Positions 46,947-57,135 of a stretch of 64,000 nucleotides of DNA are shown here, in pieces. A model generated the notes under the pieces. The model was not told the DNA's origin, did no database searches, and was given only the letters and a program-made list of their open reading frames with translations. The translations under genes were made by a program, and so were the position numbers. Position 1 is the stretch's first letter; every line of letters begins with the position of its first letter. The DNA is taken from positions 1,337,001 to 1,401,000 of the forward strand of contig NZ_JAFCKS010000001.1 in NCBI RefSeq assembly GCF_018129995.1, given 5' to 3'. The DNA is from Bradyrhizobium sp. SZCCT0153. GTDB taxonomy: Bacteria > Pseudomonadota > Alphaproteobacteria > Rhizobiales > Xanthobacteraceae.

Positions 46947-47411
46947 TCACGACTGACGGCCGTTGGCGGCCTGCTTGATGGCCTCGCGGATCCGCACATA
47001 GGTGCCGCAGCGACAGATGTTGCCGGCCATGGCGGCGTCGATGTCGGAATCATCGGGGTTCGGCGTTGCCGCCAGCAGCGCGGCGGCCGACATGATCTGG
47101 CCGGACTGGCAATAGCCGCACTGGACCACTTCGGCCTCCAACCAGGCCTTCTGCACCTTCGCGCCCGCCGGCGTGGTGCCGACATGCTCGATGGTGGTGA
47201 TGACGCGGTTCGCGACGGCGCTGACCGGCAGCACGCACGAGCGCACCGCCTTGCCGTCGACATGCACCGTGCAGGCGCCGCACTGCGCAATGCCGCAGCC
47301 GAACTTGGTGCCCGTCATCCCGAGGATGTCGCGCAGCACCCACAGCAGCGGCATGTCCGGTGGCGCGTCGAACGATTTCGTTTCGCCGTTGATGGTGAGA
47401 GTAGTTGCCAT
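46947..47411 (-). CDS. (2Fe-2S) subunit of molybdenum hydroxylase
   Basis: 154 aa from the ATG at 47411 (AAGGGG seven bases before; an ATG two codons earlier lacks room for a site). N-terminal plant-type cluster Cys residues in [15 protein letters not shown] and C-terminal cluster in [10 protein letters not shown] and [14 protein letters not shown]. It passes electrons from the molybdenum site to the cytochrome subunit in the three-gene operon, the next gene starting 8 bases downstream. Confidence 0.95.
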   Translation of the reverse strand: MATTLTINGETKSFDAPPDMPLLWVLRDILGMTGTKFGCGIAQCGACTVHVDGKAVRSCVLPVSAVANRVITTIEHVGTTPAGAKVQKAWLEAEVVQCGYCQSGQIMSAAALLAATPNPDDSDIDAAMAGNICRCGTYVRIREAIKQAANGRQS

Positions 47412-47742
47412 GTGCATCCCCTTGCTCGGCGATCGCTTGCGGCGATCATCTCGGCGAATTTTTCCGCGTGACCATAATCATAACGACGCGAAGCGATGAA
47501 GCGTCGAAATTCCCGGCAATGCATATTTGCGCGGGTAGCGCGTCAGGCCATGACGTTCACGAATTTGTGCGGCGATCGCTGCAACGGTTTTGGGCCAATT
47601 GATATGATAATCGTCATGTTTTGACGCTTTTTCGTCGTGCATGCCGTTGGTCATCGCACTCGATCGTGCGAACGCGCAAAATCATGCGAAGTCGAAACTC
47701 GTGCGATTCGAAAAGTCGGGCACGACACATCCTCGCTTGCGG

Positions 47743-47873
47743 CCATCCTTCGAGACGCCCGCCGACGGCGGGCCCTCAGGATGAGGATCGAGTGTGCGGA
47801 CGCAATTTGAAGAGCACCAATGCCAATCAGCCTCATCCTGAGGAGACCGCGAAGCGGTCGTCTCGAAGGACGG
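47743..47873. repeat. Palindromic intergenic repeat, family F
   Basis: Left half CATCCTTCGAGACGCCCGCC with CCCTCAGGATGAGG; right half CCTCATCCTGAGGAGACCGC ending GTCTCGAAGGACGG. The arms are near reverse complements. Located in the 702-bp gap between the iron-sulfur gene and the chemoreceptor; the gap also holds element G (48017). The 47420-47740 part shows no gene or clear site. Confidence 0.85.
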
Positions 47874-48016
47874 GGCGCTTGCTCAGGCCTCGCCAAGCGC
47901 GAATGCGATAGACCCACCTTGCGGGCGAGGGCCTGTGGCGGCGCATGTTAAACTTCGGAATACTAGCAATATGCGCCTGTGTTGCCCGACGAGTCAAGCT
48001 GCGTCATGGGCTGCCG

Positions 48017-48069
48017 GCGCAAGTCGTTGATCTCCCACGCTGCGGCTACTGTGCATGGGGTTGTTTTCG
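48017..48069. repeat. 53-bp repeated element G, copy 2
   Basis: Same length as 20490-20542 and about 45 of 53 bases identical; an 8-base internal core is different (seven of eight bases). Begins GCGCAAGTCGTTGATCTC and ends GGGGTTGTTTTCG. It starts 45 bp past the stop of the chemoreceptor on the minus strand, similar to copy 1. Confidence 0.75.
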
Positions 48070-48113
48070 AGCTTTTTGCTTCAGGGACGTCGGAGCGCCG
48101 TCGCCAGCAACCG

Positions 48114-49538
48114 TCAGCTCTGCCGGAAGCCCATCCGGAAGGCGCCCCAGTGCTTGCCGCGGATCATGATCGGTGAGGACAGATCCTTCATCAGTACGAA
48201 CTGCCCGCCGCCCATGTCGCGGCGATAGGTCTGGAGCAGGAACGGCTTGGTGTTGGCCGCGACCTTCTTCACCGCGCGGTCGGTGAACAGGCGGCGATTG
48301 CGGCAATTGGCGTTATTCCAGACCGGGTCCTTGCCCTGCGGCAGGCGGTAGTTCGGATTGTGCGTCGGCAGATAGCCGCCCTTGGCCCAGGCGACGCAGA
48401 ACACGATGCGGGAATCGGATTTCTGGATCGGGTCCTGGATCGCAGGAAGCACGCGGTCGGTGAAGTCGACGTAGCTGGTATTGTACTGCTTGGGATCGGT
48501 GCCGGCGATTTCCCGGTAGTTCTCGTCCATGAGCTGGTCGAGCGAGATCTCGCCGCGGTCGATCGCGGCCTCGAACTCGTCCGAGATCCGCTTTGCGGTC
48601 TCGACGACGACGCGAATCAGCGGCGCATCCGACGTCTCGACGCCGCTGTCGGCGATCAGCGCGATCAGCGCTTCGGACGTGTCGAGCAATTTTGTCACGC
48701 GCTGATCGGCGTTCTTGAGATCGCGCGAGGAGAGGTCGACGCCCTTGGCGAGCTCGTTGAGCTCACCGATGACGATGTCGCAGTGTCCGAGATTGGAGGT
48801 CGCCGCGCGCGTGACGCTGCCGATCTCCGCTTCCACGGAGGCGAAGCCCTGCTGGACCCGCGAGATGATGCCGGAGATCTGCTGGGCGCCTTCGCCGGCG
48901 GTCTTGGCGCGCTGCGAGGCGTCGCTGCTCTCGCCGATCAGGCCTTCGATCTGGCCGTCGAGATCGCGCACGGTGTCGGAGATCTGATGCGTGGCCTGGC
49001 GGGTGGCTTCGGCGAGGTTCTTCACCTCGCTTGCGACCACTGCGAAGCCGCGGCCGGCATTGCCGGCGCGCGCCGCTTCGATGGTGGCGTTGAGCGCGAG
49101 CAGATTGGTCTGCTTTGCGATCGCCTCGATCGAGCCGGATACCTTCGCCACCTGCGCCAGCGCCGAGCCGACGGCGCTCAAGCGCGCCTCGATCCGCTCC
49201 ACCGCCGCGACGAGTTCGGCGATGTGGCTGACGGCGGTGTCGACGGCGCCGCGCGACTGCGCGATCTCGCCGACCGCCGCTGACGTGGTCGATTGCACCG
49301 CCTGCGATGCATTGGCGATGTCGTGGTTGGCCGAGACCATCGTCTCGGCGGTCTTCTGGAGGTGATGGAACCGTTCCGACTGGTTCGAGACGCGGTTCGC
49401 GACTTCCTGGACGTTGCCGGCAATGTCGGCGAGTTCCACGCCGAGGCCGCCGATGCGGTCGGCGAGCTGATCGATCAGCCGCTCGGCGAGTGTCCGGTTG
49501 GAGCCGGTGTCCAGTACTGCAAGTTGTACGACGGACAT
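48114..49538 (-). CDS. Soluble methyl-accepting chemotaxis protein with C-terminal sensor domain
   Basis: 474 aa and no membrane helix. The N-terminal half is the MCP signalling coil with hairpin tip [17 protein letters not shown] (143-159) and conserved [16 protein letters not shown]. Residues about 300-474 form a globular domain containing [20 protein letters not shown] and an end [17 protein letters not shown], resembling a Cache-type domain. The same domain ends the neighbouring MCP. Unusual order: signal part first, sensor last, all cytoplasmic. It likely senses an internal cue and contacts CheA/CheW. Confidence 0.9.
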   Translation of the reverse strand: MSVVQLAVLDTGSNRTLAERLIDQLADRIGGLGVELADIAGNVQEVANRVSNQSERFHHLQKTAETMVSANHDIANASQAVQSTTSAAVGEIAQSRGAVDTAVSHIAELVAAVERIEARLSAVGSALAQVAKVSGSIEAIAKQTNLLALNATIEAARAGNAGRGFAVVASEVKNLAEATRQATHQISDTVRDLDGQIEGLIGESSDASQRAKTAGEGAQQISGIISRVQQGFASVEAEIGSVTRAATSNLGHCDIVIGELNELAKGVDLSSRDLKNADQRVTKLLDTSEALIALIADSGVETSDAPLIRVVVETAKRISDEFEAAIDRGEISLDQLMDENYREIAGTDPKQYNTSYVDFTDRVLPAIQDPIQKSDSRIVFCVAWAKGGYLPTHNPNYRLPQGKDPVWNNANCRNRRLFTDRAVKKVAANTKPFLLQTYRRDMGGGQFVLMKDLSSPIMIRGKHWGAFRMGFRQS

Positions 49539-49728
49539 GTCTTGAGAGTCCTCCAGTCAGAGCCGTTCGCCGGCTCACCGCGGCATTCCCATTCCAATCC
49601 CAACCCTAAAGGATGATTCGCGACCGGCGTCTTGCCTGAGCGTGCACTCGGGCACAATTCGCGCCCTGTTTCCTAGGATTGAGCATGAACTTGTCGAAAA
49701 AACGCTGCATGGTTTTTCGGGTCGTGCC

Positions 49729-51477
49729 CTAGAGCTTGTAGGCCGTGCGAAATCCACCCCAGTGCCGGCCCTGCACGCGGATCGGGACGTCGATCTCGCG
49801 CATCATCACCGTGTTCCCGTTGCCCATGTCGCGCGCATAGCTCTGGATCAGATACGAGCGCAGGTTGCGCGCGGCAGCCAACCCAGCCGGATCGTTGAAC
49901 ATCCGCCGGTTGCGGCTGTTGGCCGTGTTCCAGGCGACGTCACCCGGCCGCTGCGGATGCGAATAGATCCTGTTGTGCACCGGCAGGAAGCCGTTGCGAT
50001 CGACCATGGCGCAGAACGCCATGCGCGGGTCCTTGGCCAGGAAGGCTTCCTGGAACGAGGGCAGCGCGCGATCGGCCCAGTCCAGATATCTGGTGCGGTA
50101 TTGCTGCGGATTGGTTACGGCGATCTCGGCGTAATCGGTGTCGAAGAGGTCGTCGATCCTGACGTCGCCGCGCGCGACCGCCTGCTCGAAGATCCCGGTC
50201 AGCGCGCTGCCCGCCTCCATGGCGCGGGTGACGAACTCGGTGTTTTCTTCGTGGATCGACCAGAGCCTGTCCTCGATCTTCTCGTTGAGCTCGGCATTGG
50301 GACCGACGAATTGCGCGCGGGCGCCGGCCTTGGATTGTTCGACCACGCGCAGGCGGCAGGCGCCGACGTCTTCGAGCGTGCCTTCGATCATTGCTTGCGG
50401 TGCAAGGCGGCCCGCCTCCGCGCCGCCGATCAGCACGCCGTCCATCGCGATCTCGTAAACCGGCCATACGCCGCGCGCGGTTTCGAGCTTGAGATGGCAG
50501 GGCAGTCGCTCGGTCTTGCGGCGATCCTCGTTCTCGCTCTGGCGGAGCAGCACGGCGCAGCGCGATTTCAGTTTCTGCGCGAATGCGGTGACGGCCTTGC
50601 CGGCGCTGGCGACGTTCTCGCCGTGGGTCTCGGCCGCCTTGGTCGCAGCATCGATCTCGGCCGCGCTTTCGCCGACCGAGATGATGAACTCCGACGCGCT
50701 TGTCGCGTTGCCGGAGACCTCGCTGGTGGTGGCGTTCTGTTCGGCGACCGCGCCGTTGACGGTCTCGAACACCGGGCGGATTGCCTCGATGGCCTGCGAG
50801 ATGCGGTGGACGGCATCGGCTGAGCCGGCCGCGTCGCGCTGCAGCGCGTCGATCTTTTTGGTGATCTCTTCCGTCGCGCCCTGGGTCTGCACCGCGAGTG
50901 CCTTGACCTCGGTGGCGACGACCGCAAAGCCTTTGCCCGCAGCCCCCGCACGCGCGGCCTCGATGGTCGAGTTGAGCGCAAGCAGCGTCGTCTGCCGCGC
51001 GATCTGCGCGATCAGATTGACGACGTTGCCGATGGCGGCCGAGGACTCGCGCAGCCGATCGACATTGGCGCGGGCTTCCTGGGCCGCGGCGCTGGCCTCG
51101 TCGGCCAGCTTGCCGGCCTCGCGAACCTGCGCCCCGATCCCCAGCGCCGACTGGGTGAACTTGTCGGCGGCATGGGCAAAGGTGGAGGCGGTCGACTGCG
51201 CAGCGTTGGTCCGGCCGGTCAGGGCATCGGTGCGGTCGCGAATGGCGGCGAGCGTCGTGGCCGTCGCCTCGGCGCCGCCAGCCACCGAATTGGCGGCACG
51301 CTCGAGCTGGCGAATCATCGCTCCAAGCTCGAGTTCCAGCAGTTCCAGGATTTCCTTGGCAGAATCCGCGTCAACGGCCGCAGCGGGCTCGGAATTGGCC
51401 GCAGGCTGCGCAGCCTGCGGGGCCGCCGCGGGCGCAGTCATGTCCGGCAGACGCTTCCGAAATAGTCCGAACGCCAT
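49729..51477 (-). CDS. Soluble chemoreceptor with PilZ-like and C-terminal sensor domains
   Basis: 582 aa from the ATG at 51477 (MAFGLFRKRLPD). A Pro/Ala-rich start precedes an MCP coil with tip [17 protein letters not shown] (162-178). Then comes a PilZ-like domain at about 316-392 with the RxxxR motif (R320-x3-R324) and D346-G-V-L-I-G351 in place of DxSxxG. A C-terminal domain (about 430-582; NGFLPVHNRIYSHPQRP, PIRVQGRHWGGFRTAY) matches that of the next MCP. No membrane helix. It could let cyclic di-GMP tune chemotaxis. It is upstream of the other MCP gene, 190 bp apart. Confidence 0.88.
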   Translation of the reverse strand: MAFGLFRKRLPDMTAPAAAPQAAQPAANSEPAAAVDADSAKEILELLELELGAMIRQLERAANSVAGGAEATATTLAAIRDRTDALTGRTNAAQSTASTFAHAADKFTQSALGIGAQVREAGKLADEASAAAQEARANVDRLRESSAAIGNVVNLIAQIARQTTLLALNSTIEAARAGAAGKGFAVVATEVKALAVQTQGATEEITKKIDALQRDAAGSADAVHRISQAIEAIRPVFETVNGAVAEQNATTSEVSGNATSASEFIISVGESAAEIDAATKAAETHGENVASAGKAVTAFAQKLKSRCAVLLRQSENEDRRKTERLPCHLKLETARGVWPVYEIAMDGVLIGGAEAGRLAPQAMIEGTLEDVGACRLRVVEQSKAGARAQFVGPNAELNEKIEDRLWSIHEENTEFVTRAMEAGSALTGIFEQAVARGDVRIDDLFDTDYAEIAVTNPQQYRTRYLDWADRALPSFQEAFLAKDPRMAFCAMVDRNGFLPVHNRIYSHPQRPGDVAWNTANSRNRRMFNDPAGLAAARNLRSYLIQSYARDMGNGNTVMMREIDVPIRVQGRHWGGFRTAYKL

Positions 51478-51683
51478 CAGGTCTCTCTTGTCGGGGGACG
51501 GTCCGACGCTATTTTCGCAGGCTGGAATGAAATCAGGGTTAACGAAGCCTGACATCTAGGCACAGGACAGTAAGGTGTTACCTTAAAGTCGTAGAGCCTC
51601 TTTCTTTCCGGTGGGGGCGCGGCTTATAACGCCGCGCTTCCCACGCTCATCTTTTGGCGCACGATTCCCTAGAGAAGACACGC

Positions 51684-52430
51684 ATGGCCGGACATTCCCA
51701 ATTCAAGAACATCATGCACCGCAAGGGGCGGCAGGATGCCCAGAAGTCGAAGCTGTTCGGCAAGCTGGCGCGGGAAATCACCGTCGCGGCCAAGCTGGGG
51801 ACACCCGACCCCAACATGAACCCGCGCCTGCGCGCGGCGATCATCGCGGCGCGTCAGGAGAACATGCCGAAGGACAATATCGAGCGCGCGGTCAAGAAGG
51901 CGCTCGGCAGCGAGGGCGAGAACTACGACGAGATCCGCTACGAGGGCTACGGTCCCGGCGGCGTCGCCGTCATCGTCGAGGCGCTGACCGACAACCGCAA
52001 CCGTGCCGCTTCCGACATCCGCTCCTTCTTCACCAAATCCGGCGGCAATCTCGGTGAAACCGGCTCGGTCTCCTTCATGTTCGACCGTACCGGCATCGTC
52101 GAGTACGACCGCGGCGTCGCCTCCGACGACGCGGTGCTGGATGCCGCGATCGAGGCCGGCGCCGACGACGTGATCTCGGGCGAGAACGGCCACGAGATCT
52201 ATGCCTCGACCGAAGGCTATCGCGACGTCGCCAAGGCGCTGGAAGCCAGGTTTGGCGAGCCGCGCAAGGCCGCGCTGATCTGGAAGCCTCAGAACACGGT
52301 CGCGGTGGACGACGAGACCGGCGAGAAGCTGCTCAAACTGATGGACCTGCTCAACGAGCACGACGACGTCCAGAACGTCTATGCCAATTTCGAGGTGTCG
52401 GACGCGCTGATGGCGAAGATGGGCGGGTAG
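51684..52430 (+). CDS. YebC/PmpR family translation/transcription factor
   Basis: 248 aa from the ATG at 51684 ([18 protein letters not shown]). Typical YebC features: [40 protein letters not shown] and a C-terminal [19 protein letters not shown]. Members act as DNA-binding regulators in some bacteria and as factors easing ribosome stalling in others. It precedes ruvCAB as in many proteobacteria. Confidence 0.95.
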   Translation: MAGHSQFKNIMHRKGRQDAQKSKLFGKLAREITVAAKLGTPDPNMNPRLRAAIIAARQENMPKDNIERAVKKALGSEGENYDEIRYEGYGPGGVAVIVEALTDNRNRAASDIRSFFTKSGGNLGETGSVSFMFDRTGIVEYDRGVASDDAVLDAAIEAGADDVISGENGHEIYASTEGYRDVAKALEARFGEPRKAALIWKPQNTVAVDDETGEKLLKLMDLLNEHDDVQNVYANFEVSDALMAKMGG

Positions 52431-52571
52431 GGCGATCAGGGCGATCGCGTGGACGGTGCGCTCCCTCGCCCCGCTCTTGCGGGAAGAGGCGAAGAGCAGC
52501 CCCCCGCTTTCCCCTGTTACTTCCGTTCTGTTTCTGTTTCGCTCCAAGCAGCCAGCCGCTATCACTGGCCC

Positions 52572-53099
52572 ATGACTGCGCTCCCGATTCGTGGCCCCAT
52601 TCGCATCATCGGCATCGACCCCGGCCTGCGCCGTACCGGCTGGGGCGTGATCGAGGCCGAGGGCAATCGTTTGATCTATGTCGCCTGCGGCTCGGTGGAA
52701 CCGCCGGACGATCTGCCGCTGTCGAACCGGCTGCTCGCCATCCACGAAGGGCTTGCGGCGGTGCTGTCCGATCACAAGCCGATGGAAGCCGCCGTCGAGC
52801 AGACCTTTGTGAACAAGGACGGCGTCGCGACGCTGAAACTCGGCCAGGCGCGTGGCGTCGCCATGCTGGCGCCCGCGATGTTCGGCATCAGTGTTGCCGA
52901 ATACGCGCCCAACCGGGTGAAGAAGACGGTGGTCGGCGCCGGCCATGCCGACAAGCAACAGATCGCGATGATGCTCAAGATCTTGCTGCCCAAGGCCGAT
53001 CCGCCGTCCGCGGACGCCGCCGACGCGCTCGCCATCGCCATCACCCACGCCCATCACCGCCAGAGCACGGCGCTCAGGTTGAAGGTGGTGGGGTTATGA
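52572..53099 (+). CDS. ruvC: Crossover junction endodeoxyribonuclease RuvC
   Basis: 175 aa from the ATG at 52572. RuvC fold with acidic catalytic residues in [23 protein letters not shown] and a C-terminal [16 protein letters not shown]. It resolves Holliday junctions. Its stop overlaps the ruvA start by four bases (ATGA). An upstream half repeat (about 52463-52495) resembles family B. Confidence 0.96.
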   Translation: MTALPIRGPIRIIGIDPGLRRTGWGVIEAEGNRLIYVACGSVEPPDDLPLSNRLLAIHEGLAAVLSDHKPMEAAVEQTFVNKDGVATLKLGQARGVAMLAPAMFGISVAEYAPNRVKKTVVGAGHADKQQIAMMLKILLPKADPPSADAADALAIAITHAHHRQSTALRLKVVGL

Positions 53100-53713
53100 T
53101 CGGCAAGCTCAAGGGCCTGATCGATTCCTACGGCGAGGATTATGTCGTCCTCGACGTCGGCGGCGTCGGTTACCAGGTGCATTGCTCGGCGCGCACGCTC
53201 CAGCATCTGCCGGCGCCCGGCGAGGCCGCAGTGCTGTCGATCGAGACTTATGTCCGCGAGGACCAGATCAAGCTGTTCGGCTTCCGCACCGACCAGGAGC
53301 GCGAATGGTTTCGCCTGCTCCAGACCGTGCAGGGCGTCGGGGCCAAGGTCGCGCTGGCCGTGCTCGGCACGCTGGCGCCGTCCGATCTCGCCAACGCGAT
53401 TGCGCTGCGCGACAAGGCCGCGGTGGCGCGCACGCCGGGCGTCGGTCCCAAGGTGGCCGAGCGCATCGTCACGGAGTTGAAAGACAAGGCGCCGGCCTTC
53501 GCCAATGTCGACCCGGCCGTCGTGCACCTCGCCGGTGCCATCGACGACCAGCGCGCGCCGCGCCCGGTGGCGGATGCGATCTCCGCGCTGGTCAATCTCG
53601 GCTACGGCCAGCCGCAGGCCGCCGCCGCGATCGCATCGGCGTCGCGCAGCGCCGGTGAGGGGGCGGAGACGGCGCAGCTGATCCGGCTCGGGTTGAAGGA
53701 GCTGGCGAAGTGA
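53096..53713 (+). CDS. ruvA: Holliday junction branch migration protein RuvA
   Basis: 205 aa. Starts [20 protein letters not shown], with helix-hairpin-helix motifs at [18 protein letters not shown] and [20 protein letters not shown], and a C-terminal [16 protein letters not shown] domain III that binds RuvB. RuvA tetramers hold the junction. Overlaps both ruvC and ruvB by four bases. Confidence 0.97.
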   Translation: MIGKLKGLIDSYGEDYVVLDVGGVGYQVHCSARTLQHLPAPGEAAVLSIETYVREDQIKLFGFRTDQEREWFRLLQTVQGVGAKVALAVLGTLAPSDLANAIALRDKAAVARTPGVGPKVAERIVTELKDKAPAFANVDPAVVHLAGAIDDQRAPRPVADAISALVNLGYGQPQAAAAIASASRSAGEGAETAQLIRLGLKELAK

Positions 53714-54768
53714 GCGATCCCAAGGCCAACCGCATGGTCACGCCGGAGCGCCGCAGCGACGATGTCGGCGACACCGCGTTGCGGCCGCAATCGCTGTCCG
53801 ACTTCGTCGGCCAGCAGCAGGCGCGCAAGAATCTCTCGATCTTCATCGAGGCGGCGCGCAAGCGCGGCGAGGCGCTGGATCACGTGCTGTTCGTCGGTCC
53901 GCCCGGCCTCGGCAAGACCACGCTGGCGCAGATCGTCGCGAAGGAACTCGGCGTCGGCTTTCGCGCCACGTCAGGCCCCGTGATCGCCAAGGCCGGCGAT
54001 CTCGCCGCGCTGCTCACCAACCTCGAGGAGCGCGACGTGCTCTTCATCGACGAGATCCATCGCCTCAGCCCCGCGGTCGAAGAGGTGCTCTATCCCGCGA
54101 TGGAGGATTTTCAGCTCGACCTCATCATCGGCGAAGGGCCGGCGGCGCGCTCGGTCAAGATCGAGCTGTCGAAATTCACCCTCGTCGGCGCCACCACGCG
54201 CGCCGGGCTGCTCACCAATCCTTTGCGCGATCGCTTCGGCATTCCGGTCCGGCTCAACTTCTACACCATCGAGGAGCTGGAAAGCATCGTTACCCGCGGC
54301 GCGCGCGTGCTCAATGTCGGCATGAGTGCTGACGGCGCCAACGAGATCGCGCGCCGCGCCCGCGGCACGCCGCGCATCGCCGGCCGCCTGCTGCGCCGCG
54401 TGCGCGATTTCGCCTCGGCGGCCGATGCCGACGAGATCGACCGCAAGATCGCCGACCACGCGCTGAGTGCGCTCGAGGTCGACGCCGCGGGCCTGGACGC
54501 CATGGACCGTCGCTATCTCACGACCATCGCGACGAACTATGGCGGCGGCCCGGTTGGCGTCGAGACGATGGCTGCCGCGCTCTCCGAGCCGCGCGATGCC
54601 ATCGAGGACATCATCGAGCCCTATCTCATCCAGTGCGGCTATCTCCAGCGCACCCCGCGCGGCCGGCTGCTCACCTCGCACGCGTTCCGCCATCTCGGCA
54701 TTGCCGAACCGTCGCGCGATGCCGCGGCGCAATTCGGCTTGTTCGGCACCGACGAGGCCGACGACTGA
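53710..54768 (+). CDS. ruvB: Holliday junction branch migration ATPase RuvB
   Basis: 352 aa. AAA+ motor with Walker [14 protein letters not shown], Walker [11 protein letters not shown], sensor 1 [11 protein letters not shown] and the C-terminal winged helix with [11 protein letters not shown]. It drives branch migration with RuvA. Last gene of the ruvCAB operon. Confidence 0.98.
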   Translation: MSDPKANRMVTPERRSDDVGDTALRPQSLSDFVGQQQARKNLSIFIEAARKRGEALDHVLFVGPPGLGKTTLAQIVAKELGVGFRATSGPVIAKAGDLAALLTNLEERDVLFIDEIHRLSPAVEEVLYPAMEDFQLDLIIGEGPAARSVKIELSKFTLVGATTRAGLLTNPLRDRFGIPVRLNFYTIEELESIVTRGARVLNVGMSADGANEIARRARGTPRIAGRLLRRVRDFASAADADEIDRKIADHALSALEVDAAGLDAMDRRYLTTIATNYGGGPVGVETMAAALSEPRDAIEDIIEPYLIQCGYLQRTPRGRLLTSHAFRHLGIAEPSRDAAAQFGLFGTDEADD

Positions 54769-54916
54769 TGCGCACGTCGCGGGCGCCGGATGTCATGAAC
54801 TTCCGGTAATCTTTTGTGCAGACAGCCTGCACGGAGATGCTATCCGTCTGCACGAGCGCACCCCAATTCCGCTCCAATCGGACCGCATCACCAAAGCGTA
54901 TCATCACCGGGCCGCC

Positions 54917-55834
54917 ATGATCACGCGCCGTCATTTCTTCCGTTCCATCGGCGGCCTGTCGGCCCTCGGCGTCTCGACCGGGGCCTATGGCGTCGGCGTC
55001 GAGCCGCTGCTGCGGCTCGACGTCACGCGCTATCATCCGGCGCCGCGGCAGTGGCCGGCGGATTTTCCGTTGAAGATTGCGGTGATCGCCGACATCCATG
55101 CCTGCGATCCCTGGATGTCGCTGGAGCGGATCGAAGCCATCGTCGATCGAACCAACGCGCTCAACGCGGACATCATCGTCTTGCTCGGCGACTACGTCGC
55201 CGGTCTGCACCAGGTCACGCGCATCATTCCGGCGAGTGAATGGGCGAGAGTGCTGGCTGGCCTGAAAGCGCCGCTCGGCGTTCATGCCGTCATGGGCAAT
55301 CATGACTATTGGGTGGACAGGGCCGTGCAGCAGGCAGGGCACGGACCGACCATCGCCCACCGCGCGCTGGAAGCGGCCGGCATTCCCGTCTACGAGAACG
55401 ACGTCGTGCGCCTGATCAAGGACGGCCGCCCGTTCTGGCTCGCGGGCCTCGGCGATCAGCTCGCCTTCCTGCCGGCGCGGCGCTTCCGGAGCATAGGGCG
55501 CTTCGGCGCCGACGATCTCAACGCGACGCTCGCCAAGGTCACCGACGACGCGCCGGTCATCCTGCTTGCGCACGAGCCCAACATCGCGCCGCGCGTGCCG
55601 GCGCGCGTCGCGCTGCAACTGTCCGGCCATACCCATGGCGGCCAGGTCCGCCTGCTCGGCTGGTCGCCGGCGGTTCCGCCGCAGCACGGCGTCCGGCTCG
55701 CCTATGGTCATGTCCGGTTGAAATGCGACGTCATCATCTCCGGCGGCCTCGGCTGCAGCATCATGCCCGTCCGATTCGGCGTGCCGCCGGAAATCGTCGA
55801 GGTGACGCTGGGGCGGGGGCCGGCGATGGCGTAG
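54917..55834 (+). CDS. Exported metallophosphoesterase (Tat signal)
   Basis: 305 aa from the ATG at 54917; the longer open frame overlaps ruvB and is not coding. N-terminal MITRRHFFRSIGGLSALGVS is a twin-arginine signal. Calcineurin-like motifs are IAVIADIHACDP, IVLLGDYVAG, VMGNHDYW and SGHTHGGQ, all complete. Similar to YkuE/YaeI-type phosphoesterases acting on lipids or nucleotides outside the cytoplasm. It sits between ruvB and ybgC, which are often closer together. Confidence 0.9.
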   Translation: MITRRHFFRSIGGLSALGVSTGAYGVGVEPLLRLDVTRYHPAPRQWPADFPLKIAVIADIHACDPWMSLERIEAIVDRTNALNADIIVLLGDYVAGLHQVTRIIPASEWARVLAGLKAPLGVHAVMGNHDYWVDRAVQQAGHGPTIAHRALEAAGIPVYENDVVRLIKDGRPFWLAGLGDQLAFLPARRFRSIGRFGADDLNATLAKVTDDAPVILLAHEPNIAPRVPARVALQLSGHTHGGQVRLLGWSPAVPPQHGVRLAYGHVRLKCDVIISGGLGCSIMPVRFGVPPEIVEVTLGRGPAMA

Positions 55835-55902
55835 CCCCGCTTGCGCGGCCGGCCGTTTTTGCGCAAAACGGACCGGTAGCGAAATGCGAAGAGGCTCGCG
55901 AC

Positions 55903-56352
55903 GTGACAGCTCATCTCGACGGCGAGATCCGCGACGGCCGCCACCACATGCAGGTCCGTGTCTACTACGAGGATACGGATTTTTCCGGCATCGTCTATCA
56001 CGCCAACTATCTGCGCTTCATGGAGCGCGGGCGCACCAATCATCTGCGCCTGATGGGCGCCGAGCAGCAGGCCCTGTTCGAGCAGCCTGCGACGGAAGAT
56101 TCCGGCTTTGCCTTCGTGGTGCGCTCGATGCGCCTCGATTTCATGAGGCCGGCGCGCATGGACGACGTGCTCGACGTCGTGACCTGGCCGGTCGCGGTGA
56201 AGGGCGCCTCCATCATGCTGGCGCAGGAGGTGCGCCGCGGCGAGGAGGTCCTCGTGAAGGCCGAGGTGCGCGTCGCCTTCATCAGCGGCGGCCGCGCCCA
56301 GCCGATCCCGAAATCGATCCGCGCCTTGATGAAGGCTGATCTGATTTCGTGA
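55903..56352 (+). CDS. ybgC: Tol-Pal-associated acyl-CoA thioesterase YbgC
   Basis: 149 aa from a GTG at 55903 behind GAAGAGG. The hotdog-fold active-site region [20 protein letters not shown], followed by RTNHLRLMG, is diagnostic of YbgC. It hydrolyses acyl-CoA/acyl-ACP thioesters and is usually the first gene of the tol-pal cluster. Here tolQ does not follow; a DUF1348 gene does. Confidence 0.94.
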   Translation: MTAHLDGEIRDGRHHMQVRVYYEDTDFSGIVYHANYLRFMERGRTNHLRLMGAEQQALFEQPATEDSGFAFVVRSMRLDFMRPARMDDVLDVVTWPVAVKGASIMLAQEVRRGEEVLVKAEVRVAFISGGRAQPIPKSIRALMKADLIS

Positions 56353-56431
56353 TTGCCCGATAGGTGATCGTCTATCGACTCCGGCGCCCGTGGCGATAGA
56401 TTTGCGGTCCCGACCAATCGATGAGGCTATC

Positions 56432-56899
56432 ATGTCGCGCCCGCCGCTGCCGCCCTTCACGAAAGAGACCGCCGCGCAGAAGGCGCGCATGGCCGAGGAC
56501 GCCTGGAATTCGCGCGATCCGGTGCGCGTCTCGCTCGCCTATACCGAGGACAGTTGCTGGCGCAATCGCTCGGAGGTGTTCCAGGGCCGCGAGGCCATCG
56601 TCGCCTTCCTCACCCGCAAATGGGAGAAGGAGCACGACTACCGCTTGATCAAGGATCTCTGGGCCTTCGACGGCAACCGCATCGCGGTGCGCTTCCAGTA
56701 CGAATGGCACGACGCGTCCGGCCAGTGGTATCGCTCCTATGGCAACGAGCAGTGGGAGTTCGACGAGCACGGCCTGATGCGGCGCCGCGAAGCCTCGATC
56801 AACGACATCGCGATTGCGGAGAAGGATCGCCGGTTTCACTGGGCCGCGCCAGGGCCAAGGCCGGCGGATGTAGCGGGGTTGGGGACGGATCCGTTCTGA
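56432..56899 (+). CDS. DUF1348 NTF2-like protein
   Basis: 155 aa from the ATG at 56432 ([20 protein letters not shown]). The DUF1348 signature is clear: [38 protein letters not shown] and [18 protein letters not shown]. An NTF2-like cone fold with a pocket; no reaction is known. Its stop abuts the next convergent gene. Confidence 0.92.
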   Translation: MSRPPLPPFTKETAAQKARMAEDAWNSRDPVRVSLAYTEDSCWRNRSEVFQGREAIVAFLTRKWEKEHDYRLIKDLWAFDGNRIAVRFQYEWHDASGQWYRSYGNEQWEFDEHGLMRRREASINDIAIAEKDRRFHWAAPGPRPADVAGLGTDPF

Positions 56900-57109
56900 C
56901 TACCCACCACCCCAATTGCTCTTGCCTTTTGCTTTTGGGAAGTCCTCCCAGAACCACATAATGCCTAACGCCGCCACGAAGCCGGCGGCCATTACCATCC
57001 AGCCTTTCCATCGAAGTGCGAAGAATAGGAGATAGACTAGAGCTCCCAGCCCTACGACAATTAGGGCGAGTGCAACGATCAGGCTTATCGTTCGACGAAT
57101 TGGGCTCAT
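56900..57109 (-). CDS. Small two-helix membrane protein, hypothetical
   Basis: 69 aa with two hydrophobic helices (about 9-32 and 35-54: LIVALALIVVGLGALVYLLF, WMVMAAGFVAALGIMWFW) and a short basic, Gly-rich tail. Not recognised as a known family. Base composition here is noticeably more AT-rich than its neighbours, which may mark recent acquisition or relaxed selection. Confidence 0.7.
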   Translation of the reverse strand: MSPIRRTISLIVALALIVVGLGALVYLLFFALRWKGWMVMAAGFVAALGIMWFWEDFPKAKGKSNWGGG

Positions 57110-57135
57110 TCCTATCCAGCCTCAAGCGTAGTCCG

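Noticed and set aside
44926..46956. 676-residue plus-strand open frame opposite the molybdopterin subunit
   Set aside because: The minus strand holds the full IorB-like protein with Tat signal and catalytic motifs; the plus frame is low-complexity Asp/Arg/Leu shadow.
47420..48110. Possible gene or regulatory RNA in the 702-bp gap
   Set aside because: Only repeats F and G stand out; short frames here lack ribosome sites and familiar domains.
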